Part shown: piece after piece, positions 12,048-25,900 of the stretch
Position numbering within the stretch: the stretch's first letter is position 1
Layout of the letters: every line of letters starts with the position of its first letter
Source of the DNA: Sitta carolinensis
Taxonomy: Eukaryota > Chordata > Aves > Passeriformes > Sittidae
Reading direction: 5' to 3'
Length of the DNA stretch: 64,000 nucleotides
Assembly: GCA_032173965.1 (NCBI GenBank)
Contig: CM063283.1
Coordinates: 88,277,243 to 88,341,242 of the forward strand
Position numbers and translations under genes: made by a program
The notes under the pieces: model-generated
Told to the model about the DNA's origin: nothing
Database searches by the model: none
What the model saw: the letters and a program-made list of their open reading frames with translations, nothing else

Positions 12048-15000
12048 TAAACAAATTAAAACAAATGTTTTATTTACAGGAACAAATCTGTACACTGTGT
12101 ATACATAAAAATATACAAAATCATAATAGAAAATATAAAAAGTGTTAAAATGTGTACAAACACTGCTTAAAAATGTGACTCCTGTAAAATCTTTAGGTTT
12201 GTTATTAGAGTACACATTCGTTTAAAAAAATCATCATACAAAATAATTCTCAAAGCTATTAAAAAAGTACACAGTCTATATTTGAATAGTTCAATGACTA
12301 CATATTTTAAGAGTGATGAGATGATATGAAAAAAAGTAAGGCTTTTACACACAACTTTTATTTCAAGAACAAAATTCTGAATCTGATTGCTAAGCCAGAG
12401 AGAAGACATCTGCACTGTCAAAATTCATTAAGTGATTCCCGTACCCCTGACATGGGCTACTTTATGTGTGTGAGAGGATAGATGCTGGGAAAGATTCAAA
12501 TCATTTCAACAGCAGGCTTCTGAATTACCTACTTCAAAGCCGGATTTCATTTCAATATGCATCAACTTCAGAAAGCATGAAGGGAAAAATAGTAACCATT
12601 TATTGTTGCAGTCAATGAATTTCATACTCCTTTCAGTACAGTGATACAGTACATCTGTATCACTGTCCAAATAGCATTTTCCATCCTTAAAAACTTCTGA
12701 AGGAAAAAGAAATTAAAAACCCCACTAGGGATTGCTCCACATGTGTTTTGAACTCCTGTTTAATTCAATCAGTCTCTAAAATGACTGTGCTCAGTCTGTA
12801 ACCAATGAATATAGACACTTTTCTTCATTTAAAAAAAATCCAACAACTCTTTTGGTTTTTCTGACTTTGGCAAGAGATCTACAACAAGAAGTTCAGAATT
12901 GGGATGTATTCACCAAAGAAAGTGTCTTGACCAAAGACAAGCAACACTTAAATTAAATTTGTACAGTGAGAGTGGATATTAGAATGTTTATATCACCCCT
13001 CTCTCTCTCTCCAAAGGTACATCATGGTAATTTCACTGAATTTACCAGACTTTCTACAGCATAAAACTTCACAAGGTAAAAAAAGATGTAGTAGTTTAAT
13101 CCAAGGAAGGACTGAGCTATGAGTTTATGCTGAGGTAACCTTTAGAACTATAGAGGAATGGAACAAAATAATGTTTTTTTCTAGTAAAAAGATTTTGGCT
13201 CAAAATGAGGCAAAATATTTCATAGTTTTTTCTTGAATAAACAAAAGAATGCCTTGATTTAATCATCCAAAACTGAATGCTTAAAATGATAGAGCACCGC
13301 AAGTCAGAAAAGTTACAGAAATCACAGTGGGGAAAGAGCAGTATAATTAAATTCAGCATAAACTCAGTGCATTTCCTTAAGCTGCTGCTGTGTTTCTGGT
13401 TTGTTTCAGTTAACTGTAACTTTTGTCCACAGCACCAGGGCACAGAAATGAGGCTTGATAGTGTTTGAAGGCAACTTGTTCCTACTTGTCAGTAAAACTC
13501 CATAAATTTAAAGCCTACAAGAGCAAAGGGAGCTCAGGGGCCCCATAGCAGAGGCAATTGCTCGGCTGATGAAGCACCTTGAGATGCATCAGGTCTGTGC
13601 AAACCTCTCTTGTCTAGGTGCTGTCCCACTCTGTTAGTGTGGGGCACATGGGAGAGCTAAGGAACCATGCCTGTATCTTTTCCCCAAAAAGTCCTGTGAT
13701 CTTGGTGAAAAAATACACTTCCTTTCAAAGTGCTGCATTTAACATGAATCTAAAACCAGCACTCTCACCCTTTATTTTTAGAAGAGCTGTGGTTCAGTGT
13801 TATTACACATTGACTGTTTTAAATTTACTGAATGTGGTTCTTTGCAAACATTTCTCTGCCCTCACAAGGGATGGGGAAATTCCCATTAATTCAAAAACAC
13901 TTGGAGGGCTCTTATAAAAGCCAGCAATGCAAATGCCACAGAGAGTAAGAAGTAGTGAGAGGAGCACCTCTGCAGGTCCCTTATGTTTCTCCTTTCTTTC
14001 TGCCCCTTCTCCCCTTGCAGCAAGTGGAGAGAAGCTCTCAATTAGCAGATCAAATGCTCTCGCACTTGTGCCAAAAACTGAAGTAGGACAAGACAAGGCA
14101 GGACAGAAAATGTTCTTTAAGCAACCACAATGTGTTTAAGCAGGCAGACCAGTAAAACATCACAGTAGAAAGCAGTGTTAGAAAGCCATTCCAGGCTCAT
14201 TTTTTAAAGGTGGCATCACAGGTTGGTCTTCCTCCTCTGTGAGCAAAGGTTTGCAGCACAGCTCTGCAGCATCTTCTGAGGTGATGGTGCTACAACAACC
14301 ACATTTGTATTTGTGGAAGGAGGACTGACTGCCATATAAAGAAGGATAGAGCAAAGAAAAAATTTTGGCTGCAAGGGCTTGAGTGTGCAGTCCAGTAAAT
14401 TAAAAATATACAGTTTGTTATATAACATCTCGGACCTGGTTCTGCATTGGTATATAAATAATGTACTAAGTAGGTATGCTTAGCACTTGTTACATGAAAC
14501 TTTATAATTTGCCTTGTTCTGTATAATTAACAGCTATGTTGATTATTCTGACAAATTATTGAGAGAATAAATAATATTACATAATCCTGATGTGGGTGGT
14601 TGAGCAATGCAGTTAGTATTTTTCTTCTTTGTGGAAATCAAAGTTAAAAGTATAGTGGTTGCAAGCCAGTCAAAGTGATTTTTTTTTTTTTTTTGGAACT
14701 CTATAGAAGTTCCTGCTTACTGAAAAGCAGCATATTCACTAGTCTTAGAAAACTAAACTCTCTTCCTTTAAAGTTATGTTGTAGCTAACCCAGGGTACAG
14801 CAGAGACAGACATATTTGATTGCCCTGTTCAGACTGCTTATGTTCTGCAAATAGGGTACCAAACATATGGATAAATAAATTAGTTCTGTGTAGGCTATCT
14901 ATCCTCCATGCATTTAAGTAATAACGTTATTAACTTCAAGAATAAAAGCTGCCACCATGCATAACATTAAAAAGAAAATGGTATGTATTATATCCAGAGT

Positions 15001-16725
15001 CCAAGGCTAGTATGAATAAAACCTATTAATTTTGATATGTACCAAAATGCCTTATGGACATAACTATCCATACAACACAGAAGTACAGTTATTAGATCAT
15101 CCACACATCATTTCTGTCAACAAGAAGAATCTTAAGATCATTATAAAGCCAAAAAGAAGGCTAAGTCATATGTAAGACATACATTCTTCATTTTGAGGAA
15201 GGAAAATAATCCTTCTAAAAGATCCTTCCAATACTGCTTCCCAAAGAGCTGAGTTTGAGAAAAAGGATTTTTTGATTATACTTACATTACAATTGAAGGT
15301 GAAATAGTCATTAATGTTTGGGTTTTTTTGCCTTTCTGGCAAAAGGCATTTTTTTTTTTAAGTCAAAACACAAAAAACACTTTCCACCACAACCAGTCAG
15401 CTATTCTTTTCAATGCCCCTTTGAACTGTCTGCTTTTTTACTGGATGGACAAGAGTAGGATATAGCTGTGTTTTTGTGTACACATATTCCTGCTGAATTT
15501 ACTCTAAAATAAAATGTACAGTCAGGTGAGAAAAACCAAACCAAAAAAACTGAGAAAAACACTCCACACCATTAACTTTTAGAATTGGCTTAAAGAATAT
15601 TGTCCTTGTGTGTTATGAATGAAAACATCAAACCATCTCCATATGTAATCTGTAGTCAGGGTTTTTTTGCAGCTTTTCTGGGTTATAGTCCTTCAAGCAT
15701 TAAGTCAAAAATGATGATATCATCTTCTTTTGTCAGATAACTTCTCTTTCTGAACAGCAAGAACTTGTGAACAAGTGACTTTGATTCAGATACCAATGAA
15801 ATACCTAACAAATAATGTCTGTGATCCTGAATTCTATCTTTGCTGACAAGAAGTGAGCCCCCTCTATGCTTGCTTTCAGTGTGATGGGTGGATGCTGCAC
15901 AGCCTCCCTTGGCTTTCTTTGGATCTTTTGTATCTGTGCAGACTGGGGGAAGACAGCATTTCCATCTTGCACCTTCCTCATAGTCCTTCCAGGGAGAATT
16001 TTTCTTCCTAATTGTGTTACAAATGTGTTCTCTTTTCTCTAAAGAAATGAGACATTTCTCTCTTCCCTCTTCATTCAGTGTGAGCATGGGAGATTGGCAT
16101 CCAAAAATACATCCAGTAGTTTAACTGGTTTAGCTGTGTACAGCCATCTCTGACCACTCGCACTTCAGGGCCACCCTAAGCCCCTGTGCAGCTGGAGGCC
16201 TGGAACTGAGCCTGTGTAGGAACAAGCATCACAGACTGCTCTAGTGAATGACTGCACAGCTTGGAGTAGCAATTACTTCATTCTGGGAGAGTGTGAAAAT
16301 CCCATGGAGCCACGGGAAATGCTTCATTTCAACTGGCTGCTCTGTACATACATGAACAATAGAGGCCGTTTCACAATTCCAGGTTTGACAATTAAATAAA
16401 TTCATTTAAAAAACTTACAGTCTAGAATAAGTGGCATGAGACCACCGACAAATTCTGACAGTCACACCAACAACAATACATTATACTTCTGTCTATGTCC
16501 TTTGCACCTTCATGAGCTAAGCCTTTGCTTTTTTTTCTGCAACTATTTGCAAAGCAGTAATAAATATTCAGGCTCAGAAAAGAAGTACTTCTCATGCCTG
16601 CTACTTAATTACAATTTATAGACTCAAGACTAGATTGGTCTAAGATATATTTTTTCAAGTATTCTCTTCTTGTTTATAGTACGACAGTAGTACCTTATTG
16701 CACATTGTTTCCGAAAGACTGACTT
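12048..16725 (-). other. ST6GAL2: probable 3' untranslated region of ST6GAL2
   Basis: About 4.7 kb of AT-rich sequence without a plausible reading frame follows the stop codon. The left end is set by an AATAAA at 12074-12069 with a GU-rich stretch beyond it. The block at about 12075-12420 looks like a typical AU-rich terminal 3' UTR. Sense-strand AATAAA copies at 13776-13771, 12604-12599 and 12362-12357 could give shorter forms. The extent is inferred; no transcript evidence is available here. A (CT)n run near 13003 lies inside it. Confidence 0.6.
12069..12074 (-). terminator. candidate distal polyadenylation signal of ST6GAL2
   Basis: The minus strand reads TGTAAATAAAACATTTG here, followed within about 30 bases by the GU/U-rich TTGTTTAGGAGTGCTGG. 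That is the expected layout of a cleavage and polyadenylation site, with cleavage near 12040-12058. It is the last good signal before ordinary intergenic sequence. Confidence 0.55.
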
Positions 16726-16994
16726 CTACAAGTGTGGGAAATTATTTCGTTTGGGGCATTTGACAGCTTTGAACCCTGGCAAAATGACTTTCCCCTTCCG
16801 ATACAGATCATCCTGCAGACCTTTGTTCATCCTCTGCACCAGGAGCTTCTCGTAGAGCAGTGGATGGTAGGCCCCTAATGTGCAAGCTGCATCGTAGTAG
16901 AGCTCATGGTAGTGACACAGGTCGGTCTGCCGCACTGAAGGGATGTACTCATACACGTGCACTTCATTACACATGGACATCATGATGAGGATAC
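16726..16994 (-). CDS. ST6GAL2: ST6GAL2 last coding exon (residues 441-529, motifs S, III and VS)
   Basis: The exon starts after a TTGTTGCAG acceptor (AG at 16996-16995) and runs to the TAG stop at 16728-16726. It completes sialylmotif S (GILIMMSMC). It also carries [21 protein letters not shown] with motif III, and [14 protein letters not shown] with motif VS and the presumed catalytic H484. The C-terminal segment [12 protein letters not shown] is typical of the family. The final NNFPHL resembles the mammalian C-terminus. Loss of this exon would remove the catalytic histidine. Confidence 0.97.
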
Positions 16995-19900
16995 CTGCAA
17001 CAAGAAGTGAAAACAGAAGTGAACACCAGCTTTCACTTTTCTCGCAGAAATTTCCCTGCACTCATCCAATGTATTTTTTCTTTGCTTCTTTTCTTTGCTG
17101 TCGCACACCTTAAGTATTCCGTAAAATCATTAAGTGAAGCTGATGTTATTGGTCCAGGGGGCCCAGGCTGCACAGTCAGGGGCTGCTGTTCTCAGGCTGC
17201 AAGCAGTCCTTGAACAGTGGAAAGCAGAGAGGCTTTCTGCTCTCTAGGTTCCTGACCCCTCAGCATCGAGGTTTGAAGTAAAGGTCTGAGAAGGCACATT
17301 TGCAGAGATGTTTATTCTTCTCAAGGGGGTGTGAAAGAGGCAGCAGGACCCCAATGTCCAGGCTTTTAACCTGAATCCTCCTGGGGATGTCACCATTGGG
17401 GGACAGGTACAATGGGACAGGGTGTGGCCAGCCAGGGATAACAAGCCCATTGGCAGGGTTAACAGGGAGAGACCACTAGAGGAATAACAGCTTAACCAAC
17501 TCAATATTCATAAACACCTGAAGCAATCGTTCCTTTTATTTTAAGCAGTTTTCACTTGTCCTGATACATAAAGATTGTGATCCCTGTAGAGTCAACAGGG
17601 TAGGATAACAATCATAAAGAAAGAGTGAAAAGCCTTTCAAGAACTTGCATATCACCATCAGCCTCCTGAGTAAGAAAACTGTTCTTTTCCACCTCCTCCC
17701 ATTTGCTCTATGTCCACAAAACATCCCCCACAAGAATCCCTGAAACATCTCCACCTTATTGCAATGTTGGTCTTAGTCTGAAATTGAACCAATTCCACTT
17801 TTCCCATCCACATGCTTCTCTCTAAGCAACAAGACTTGGCTAAATACATGCAGAAGGACATATATAAAGAAACACTACCCATGCAGTGGTGGCACAGAAG
17901 CCCACAGCTTCAGACAATTCTGTGAAGAGTCTCATGGAGAGACACCAGAGAAGAATTCCTACCTAAAGCAGTGCTGTCATAAGGAAACACCCCTTACCAC
18001 TTCCTTGCTCAGCAAGGAGAAATTCACAAAATGCCAACCCATTTTTTTCTGCCATGTGCCAATGGCATACTATCATCAGCACCATCAAATGCTGTCTTTA
18101 TAGCCTTTAAACAAGAGAAATATTGCTGTTGCAGCTGCACATTTTCAGACAGACTAATACCAGATAAAGATCAACAACACTGCCTAAACTACAATACTTT
18201 CACATCAATCACAGCTCCTGGAAGTCTTTTCTGTTTCACAGAGCCATGCAAGAGCAAAGTGACATGAATTAAGTTTCAAATGCCATTTATTTATTTTTTT
18301 TTAAAGATTTCACTTAAAAAGTGTAGAAAATGTATTGAGGCCCTTGTAGCACTACTGGTATCCCTATCTGTTGGATAGGACTATCAGCTCTCAGGGGAGA
18401 TAGCTGCATAATTTCTCATTTGGCACTTAGAGATGAGAACTGATGTAACTGTTGTTTGGTTTTTTTCTGTACTACAGCTTTGGCATCATCAAAGGTGTTT
18501 TGGGTAGATCTCAGAAGTAAAATGAATTAACATAAAAAATTATTTTGGTTTCTTAATTAAGCAAAACTGTTTTATGAAGTTTAGTTTACAGTATGGGAAT
18601 GCAGGGATTTCAATGGCTTGCTAATGAAAAGAACCCTACGTTCTCCCTGCTGTGTATCATTATATTATCAAAATTACTTTTCCCTGACTGATCTGTGAAG
18701 TAACTGAAAGCCAATTACTTCTGTGATTAAATCTTTTATCATAAATTAAAGGTTCTGAAAATATTTTATAATTGCTCTACAACTTTACACTCCACAGAAC
18801 CTATAGCCTTAGAAAAGCTAAGCTTAATCAATTCTGAAGTTCACAAATTTGAGTGAACTTGAGTCTTAAGCAGCAAGAAACACATATTCATGGTGAAAAA
18901 TACTGAATCCCTATTTGAACAAAAAGTAAAATCTTAATAAACCAAGTTTCCTTGCCTTGAAGACATTACAGAGATGCTCTGAACTGTAACCTGCCAAGCA
19001 GCTATACATATAATTGCTTGTTTTTTTGTTGTTCCAGTTTTACAAATGCTTTCGTCAGCTTTTCCACTGCCAACCTCCTTCCTCCACTGATGGAGAGCCC
19101 ACCTGCCATTCCAAGGTAACCGTTATCCAGCTGGATCACAAGGTGGATGGTGGAAACATGTGCAATAATGAACCACATCCAGAAACAGACAGAAAAATGA
19201 CTTCTCTCCTGTGCCCAGAGCCAAGCCTAGAGCCAATTCCAAAAGCTGTACCATCAACATCTTAGGAAAACTGGCTCTGATGGAAACCACAAGCCTTAAT
19301 CAAAGTGTGTTTTATTTCACTGCCACATTACCAAGCTAACTGTAACTAAAAGTAATAAAGGAAATTGCCATTTGTGGAATTGGCAAACTGTCAAAACCAA
19401 AAATTAATAACAATTAATTAAAAAAATTAATAACAATTAAAAATTAATCTCCTCAATAACAGAAAAATAGACACTTAACTCCAGGTATGGTTTAACCATG
19501 ACAAAATTTTAAGCAGTATCATTGACTTTCCTGTAAATTACTTAATGGAGGACATAGAAGTGATAGTTTCAGCTTCCAGTCATCAGTGGTTCAGTGTCCT
19601 CCAGAATCAATCCAGAAGTCACAGTGGGCTATCTAGATTAGTTCTTTACCTTTCCTGCCTGGTTGCATCCAGACCATGTCTTGGGATTTCAGTCTAGGTT
19701 GCTCATAAATAATCGTAACTTCCACTTACATTTTTGCTCATGCTGGACAACAATGTTTCTCAGAAGGAAAGACATTGACTTGGCTGACTATTTTTTGAGT
19801 GGTAACAGCTACGTTATAGCATATTATCATGTTGAAGTCTGAAAGATGAGCTACAACAACAAGTAGAGATTACCATATACAGAACTGTCCCTGTGCTAGA

Positions 19901-22900
19901 GGCTTATCTGTCCTGGTGGAATCAGGAGCACTTCTGATACTTCCAGGCCTTGTGTACATGTCAATTGCTCAAACCCTAGTCTCGGCAATGCCAGGCTGTT
20001 CTTCCTTTAGCACCTCTAACACTACAGACCTCCAGCCCATGGGACCAACAGTGTGGTACAACCAGGTTTCCCATCCAAACCATCTGTGGATGAGATGCAG
20101 GATAATACATGATCCTGAGGAGGTAGGTACCTCCACTTAGTTGGCAGAGCCCCCAGGTTCTCCCTAGAAATCATCTCCTCTTGTTGGTCTGCACCACATT
20201 AAAAAAACAAAACAAAACAAGAAAACAAGGGGATGGAGAAAGAATAATAAAAAGAAGAAAAGGTTCTTTTTGGAAATTAAGCCATCTTTTTTTGTGCAAA
20301 TACAGTCCTCTCTAAAATAAACAAGAAATGGTTTCATTTCTGTCTCATGCCTTGGAGTATGTGAAACCCTTCCACAGGGGACAGCCCTAGTGTTGTAGAG
20401 ACGTTACTGCACACTCAGTTTACAAAAAATGTTAATTGAGCATCTTTAAAAGAATACCAGCAGTTTACACCACTAGGATATGAGACCATGTACTAAGATA
20501 TATTCAGGTTTTATTCTATTTTTTTCCTAATGCCATGTGTCTTGGTTATTTTTCCTAAGTCCCAAAAACAGCGCTGTCAACAGAGCTCCCCGGACTACAG
20601 CTTTCACATTCCATCTCATGTTTTTTCATACCACTCTTTAATTCAGTTCCTCTCTTTCATTGGTTTTAATATTGCAGGGAGTGACTGACATCTGTATCCA
20701 GCAGATATAAGTGTGTCAAACTGTCTATGTTTTCATCTACCTTCCCTTCTCCATTTAGCTTCAGTGATATAATTTTTTTAAATCACCAATTGGTTTTTGC
20801 CACTTACATGACCCCCAAAATATTTTGAATATTTGAATATTTTGAAGTTTGAATTTTCGTGTTTTGGATGCAGTCTCAAAGCTAAAGAAGAGGAATGTAC
20901 CTGACTGCTTTCAGACTTAATCTTGGCTCCATTAACTCATTATGCTTGCCTGTCTATTCTGAGAAGTCCCATTTGTTATCTTTACACATTTCTTTCTGTG
21001 TTATTTCTTCCTAAGTTTCTCTTGTGTGGCTGAATTTCTTGGCATTTTCTCCCATGCCTGTAGTGTCCAAGTGTTCCTCATTTATGTCCTATCCCTGTAC
21101 TGCCCTCAGAGTATGTCTATACACTTATTTCTTTCATCTGTGTACTTTTCACATCACTGCCCAATTCAACATCATCTGCATTGACTTCGTTCCATTTGTT
21201 CTCAACATTCCTCCAGGATAATCAGTATGAATGAAAATTTCATTGACAGCCTGTAGGGTGAAGAATTTCCATACAATACACTTCAGTATTTGTCTTTGCT
21301 AACAGTCCTTACAACAATTTTCAGTCAATGCACAATTATTAGCTATGAAACAGTGCATACTGTCTCTCACATGACCTAAGGAACTATTAATAAACAGGAT
21401 GAAACCGTCATTGTCCCAACACAATATAGAGTCTGAGCAGAATTAATCTTATTGAGATATCCATGCCCTTCTCGGTCCTTGCTGGTTTAAAGCATTCTTT
21501 ACAGACAAGGCAGGAGACAGCTATTTCTAGGGCAAAACTCACCTGACCTATTTTAGATGTCTTCTTTAGGATTTGTTTAATTGTTCACTTACAGAGAACT
21601 TTCCTGTAAGTATCGTTCCTCTCCACAGACTAGGCAGAAACCAAAAATAAGAGTCTGGCACTTGGCTATCAAGAACCTTCTCCTCTGCTCTCCTATGTAA
21701 GTAGCTTTTGGAGCTTCATGAAAAATAATATAACTGGCTTTTCCAGACACACAGTGAGAAGAAATAAAAACAAGGCATGATCAAATGTGCCCCCGTGTAG
21801 TTACCCACACCTGAGACAGGTATCACAGTCTCCTTTGCTGTCAGCAGAATAAAGTGGGCACTTTAAGGAAGCAGTGCATGTCTAAGGATTAAGCTGAAGG
21901 GAGATGATTTTGTTTTAAGATTTTTTTTCCAGCATTAAAAAAATACTAAGGTAGGGGAATGGGAATAAAAGCAGAGAATTACAAAGTATTTAGGGAAGGC
22001 CAGTAGACATGCAAAACTTGAAAAAACGTACAACCTGAAAGGGAAAGCCTGTAGGCTGTCTATAGCATCTAAATATCAAACAAATTTTAGGTCTCAAATA
22101 TACAATCCATATTTCACGTTAAGGAAAAGGTCAGGGCCTCCAGCCTGATTTTAGCTTTGACAAACATAACTGGTGCTACCATACATTCAAAATCACAACC
22201 GAAGATAATTCTGCTTAGGCCACTCTAATTCTAATACCCTTGCTGGATTTTTGAAAGTCCAGTTTGGATTACAACTGTAAAAATGGAAAAATGCAAAATA
22301 ATTTTGCCTGTATTGTGGTAAAACATTCAAAGGTGTGCTTTGTGAATGCTTTATAGTTGAATGACAATGTTCATGAACACCCAACTGGACATTTAAAATT
22401 AAAAAAAAAAGGAAAGAAAAAAATGGTGAGCACAGAATACACTTTTAAAAATACTATAAAATATATTATTCCAAAGAAATGATGTGGTTGTCAGAGAAAC
22501 AGTCAAGTGCAACTTTGTTATAACAGTACAGTTGTAGACACTAAAACAGTATTATATATTTTGAAATATTATATATTAGTACTTCAAAATCCTTAGAAAA
22601 GTGTGTTATCTCTTCTTGGCCTTTTGGTTAAGATCAAGTGTAGCGTAGTCCTTCTATTTTTTTCCTATCTGGCAGATATCTATGGTGTTAGGAAGTGTTG
22701 AGTATAGTTTAAACTCAGTCTAACTCAGCACAAATAAACCTAGCTTTTACAATCTGCACTGAGAACATTTACACCAGAATTATATGAAGATTAAATTCCT
22801 TGCATAGGTGGCTTTTACAAATGAACATGTACTATGGATTCTAATCAAAAGGAGAAAATGTTCTTTCAATTTGTTCTTGGCAATTTGAATAATTCCAAAG

Positions 22901-25900
22901 ATTTTGATTTTCCAGCGTGAATATTGTATGCCATGATTAATGTGTAAGTGTTGCTAGCACTCCAATTTAAAGAAAAATGTTTTCTAGTTTACAAATAAAT
23001 AAAATATAGTTTAATATGTCTGAATCAACAGATGCTGTATGAAAGCATCTAGAATTACAAGTGTTACTCATTCATCAAGAACACAGAATCATAACAACAT
23101 TGTAAGAGATGCTGAAAACATTTAAATACACATAATCTGATTTACACTCAATGTCTCATTTCACACACATTGCAAATTCAGTTACAGAAAATAATTTAGC
23201 TAGATATACTTGTAATGTATATAAACTTTGTGTTTGATAATCTGTGTACTCAAAAGCATTACAAGTAAGCATAAAGCATTTAGAATGTATAGTTTTCTAT
23301 ATGATATCTACTACTATAGTCTCTCTTGACTGGATTGCAGATACCACAGGAAACTCCTTGAAACTGGACCAAATGTGCCTCAGTTATTCTTGAAGTACAT
23401 GAGGTAAAAGTAGCTCTGGCTTTTTAATGCACTTTGTTTCTAAAAAAGTTTTTTTTCACCTCTGTTTAGTTCAAGAACTATGTGAAAAAAATATTAAACA
23501 CAAGAAAACCAAATTATTTATCAAATAATTGTCACCAAATGGCCCTGTGCCTAAGCTTAATAATTTGTGCAATACTTGTCATCTTTGATGTATAGATACT
23601 AGCATTACATCGTACACCTAGAAAATTACATATTTATAACTTAGTGAATGCAAAAAGCTCTGCATTAATCACAATAATACATTCTGTAATATGAACACAG
23701 ACTGGAAAATACTGACACATAATATAATGTAATTCTAAATGCATTATTTAATTTTGGGTGATGCTCTAGAATAATAATGTTTTTAAATGTGATTTAAGAA
23801 GAGAGTTTGCTCTTTTATGTCTCCATTTTAGAAAGTGGGAGATACTCAAATTTCACTGTGCTTTTCATTAGAGTAAGAATAATTTGAAGCTTATGTATTG
23901 GAGGTATTATTTATTTGTGTGCTAATACTTGAACAACACTGAATTGGAAAGAGCGAGTACTATTCTGTTCCTGCACCAACTGCTGTTAAAACAACTGAAT
24001 AACAGCAAAAAAGGCAACTCTTAATATGTATAATTGTTTCTTTCAGTTCATAAAAGTGCATTTTTTTCTAAGCAGAGCTGGAGATCAGCTGTATACTTCT
24101 ATTCAACATGCTCTTTGAAGCCATTTTAAATTTGAGTTCTTAGTCATACAATGACCTGCTAATGTTGCAGTGTAATGATAGCCTTGCTTGTACTATTGTC
24201 TTGATGCATGCAAATGAAGATTAAAATAATGTTATCAACTATTAATGATGCTTAACTGTTAAGATTGTAATGTCAACTGTAAAGCCTCAAATAACATTTC
24301 CCTTCCCCCAACAATAAAGTAATCTGGGCTTAGTTATTTTGTGTTCAGTGGATTTTATGTTATGCAAAAAATTTCTAGCACATAGCAAAACTACCACCTA
24401 CACAGACAACCTAAAATGTAAGAATCTACACAGGTCATGTTTTGGTTGAAAACAAACCAAAATACTGCAGTCACAGCTTTCAGCTAGCTTTTGAAGAGAT
24501 GAAAGTCACTTCTCCATAAGAGTATATAAATGCAAATTTCAATTATGGTCACTTTTGAAGAGGTAAATCAGCAAAGTGGACTATGCTAAGTAGGAATTTA
24601 TAGAAAATCCACTAAGTTAACAGTGGACAGGAGCAGAATCTCCACAGAGATTATATAATATATTATTTATAATAATATATATTATAAATATATATATAAC
24701 ATATTATATTTATTTCTAATAATGCCTTTATATAATCTCAACATTATTAAAAAGACCTCAAACTTTCCGAATGATAATGTACCATCCCATCCAATGAACA
24801 CAGAATGCTGCTCTTGAGAAACTCTGCAGTTTTACTCTTGGTCTTCAGATGACAAAAATTTAAGGTCAGAATAGGCTGTTTACATTGGCTCCTAAAGAGG
24901 GTGTGGGAACAGTCAGCTCTTACAGCAGAATGGTAACAGTAGAGACTGACACTTCACATACTATCAGATTCAATTAAAGACTGAACTTTGATATGTACAG
25001 AAAGATGGGAGGAAGAGTGAGTTCACATTTCACAGTGAAAGACTTCTTAACAGGAAGAGAGAGGTGACTTACTTCTGTTGCCAAAAGGTAGGGCAAATCC
25101 TTCCTTAGTAACAGTGCTAATTTAGGATTTGCCCGTGGAATCCAAATCTGAGGTTTGGTGGTTGGATGCTTATATATCTTCTGAGAAAAATGGCATAGAT
25201 CCAAGTCCAAGATGAGACATAAACATATCAATACTCATTCAGCAAACTTATTTTCAGCCAAATGTGAACCAGCTACTTTATCTGTGAGAAGCCAGCTTGG
25301 CAATTTTCTAATGCTAATGCAAGACGATGAGAATACTGTATAGAAATTTGTTTAGAAGCATGAAAGCAGCAGCTGCAAAAGTGATACAAAAATATGAAGG
25401 AACGGCTTTTCAAAGCTCTACTAAGGACTAGACTAGGAAGACAAAGAGTAAATGATTTATAATGAGGGACAACAGCTAAGCTATGACATGCCACATAAGG
25501 CAAAGTTACAAGCCAGCTGAAGTCCATGTTGGTGTCTCAGGAAACAAATCAAAAGAGATTCCCAGATTAAAATCAAAAGATCAGTTTACCCTGTTGGACC
25601 TTTACTCATAAACCCTCACCTCCTCAACCAATCCTGCTCTTCCCATCCTCTCATCTCCCCTCCACAGCTGGAACATGCACTGTGCTTCCCTCAGCTGTCA
25701 AATGCTACTGCCTCTCCTCAGCAGCACTGAGCTGGTGCAGCAGGGTTTGAAGGAGGTAGAGGGTCCAGGCAGAATTTATGCAGATATAGGGCAGCCCACA
25801 CCCCAGAGGAAGTGCAAAAACCATTATTTTCCCTAGCTTCCATGCAGTGAAAAAAACAGGGGAGTTCTACCTTTAGAACTTTCTCATACCTCTAAAACCA

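Noticed and set aside
15331..15358. Small TGCCTTT/AAAGGCA inverted repeat in the 3' UTR
   Set aside because: Only a seven-base stem beside T-runs; no basis for a microRNA or regulatory call.
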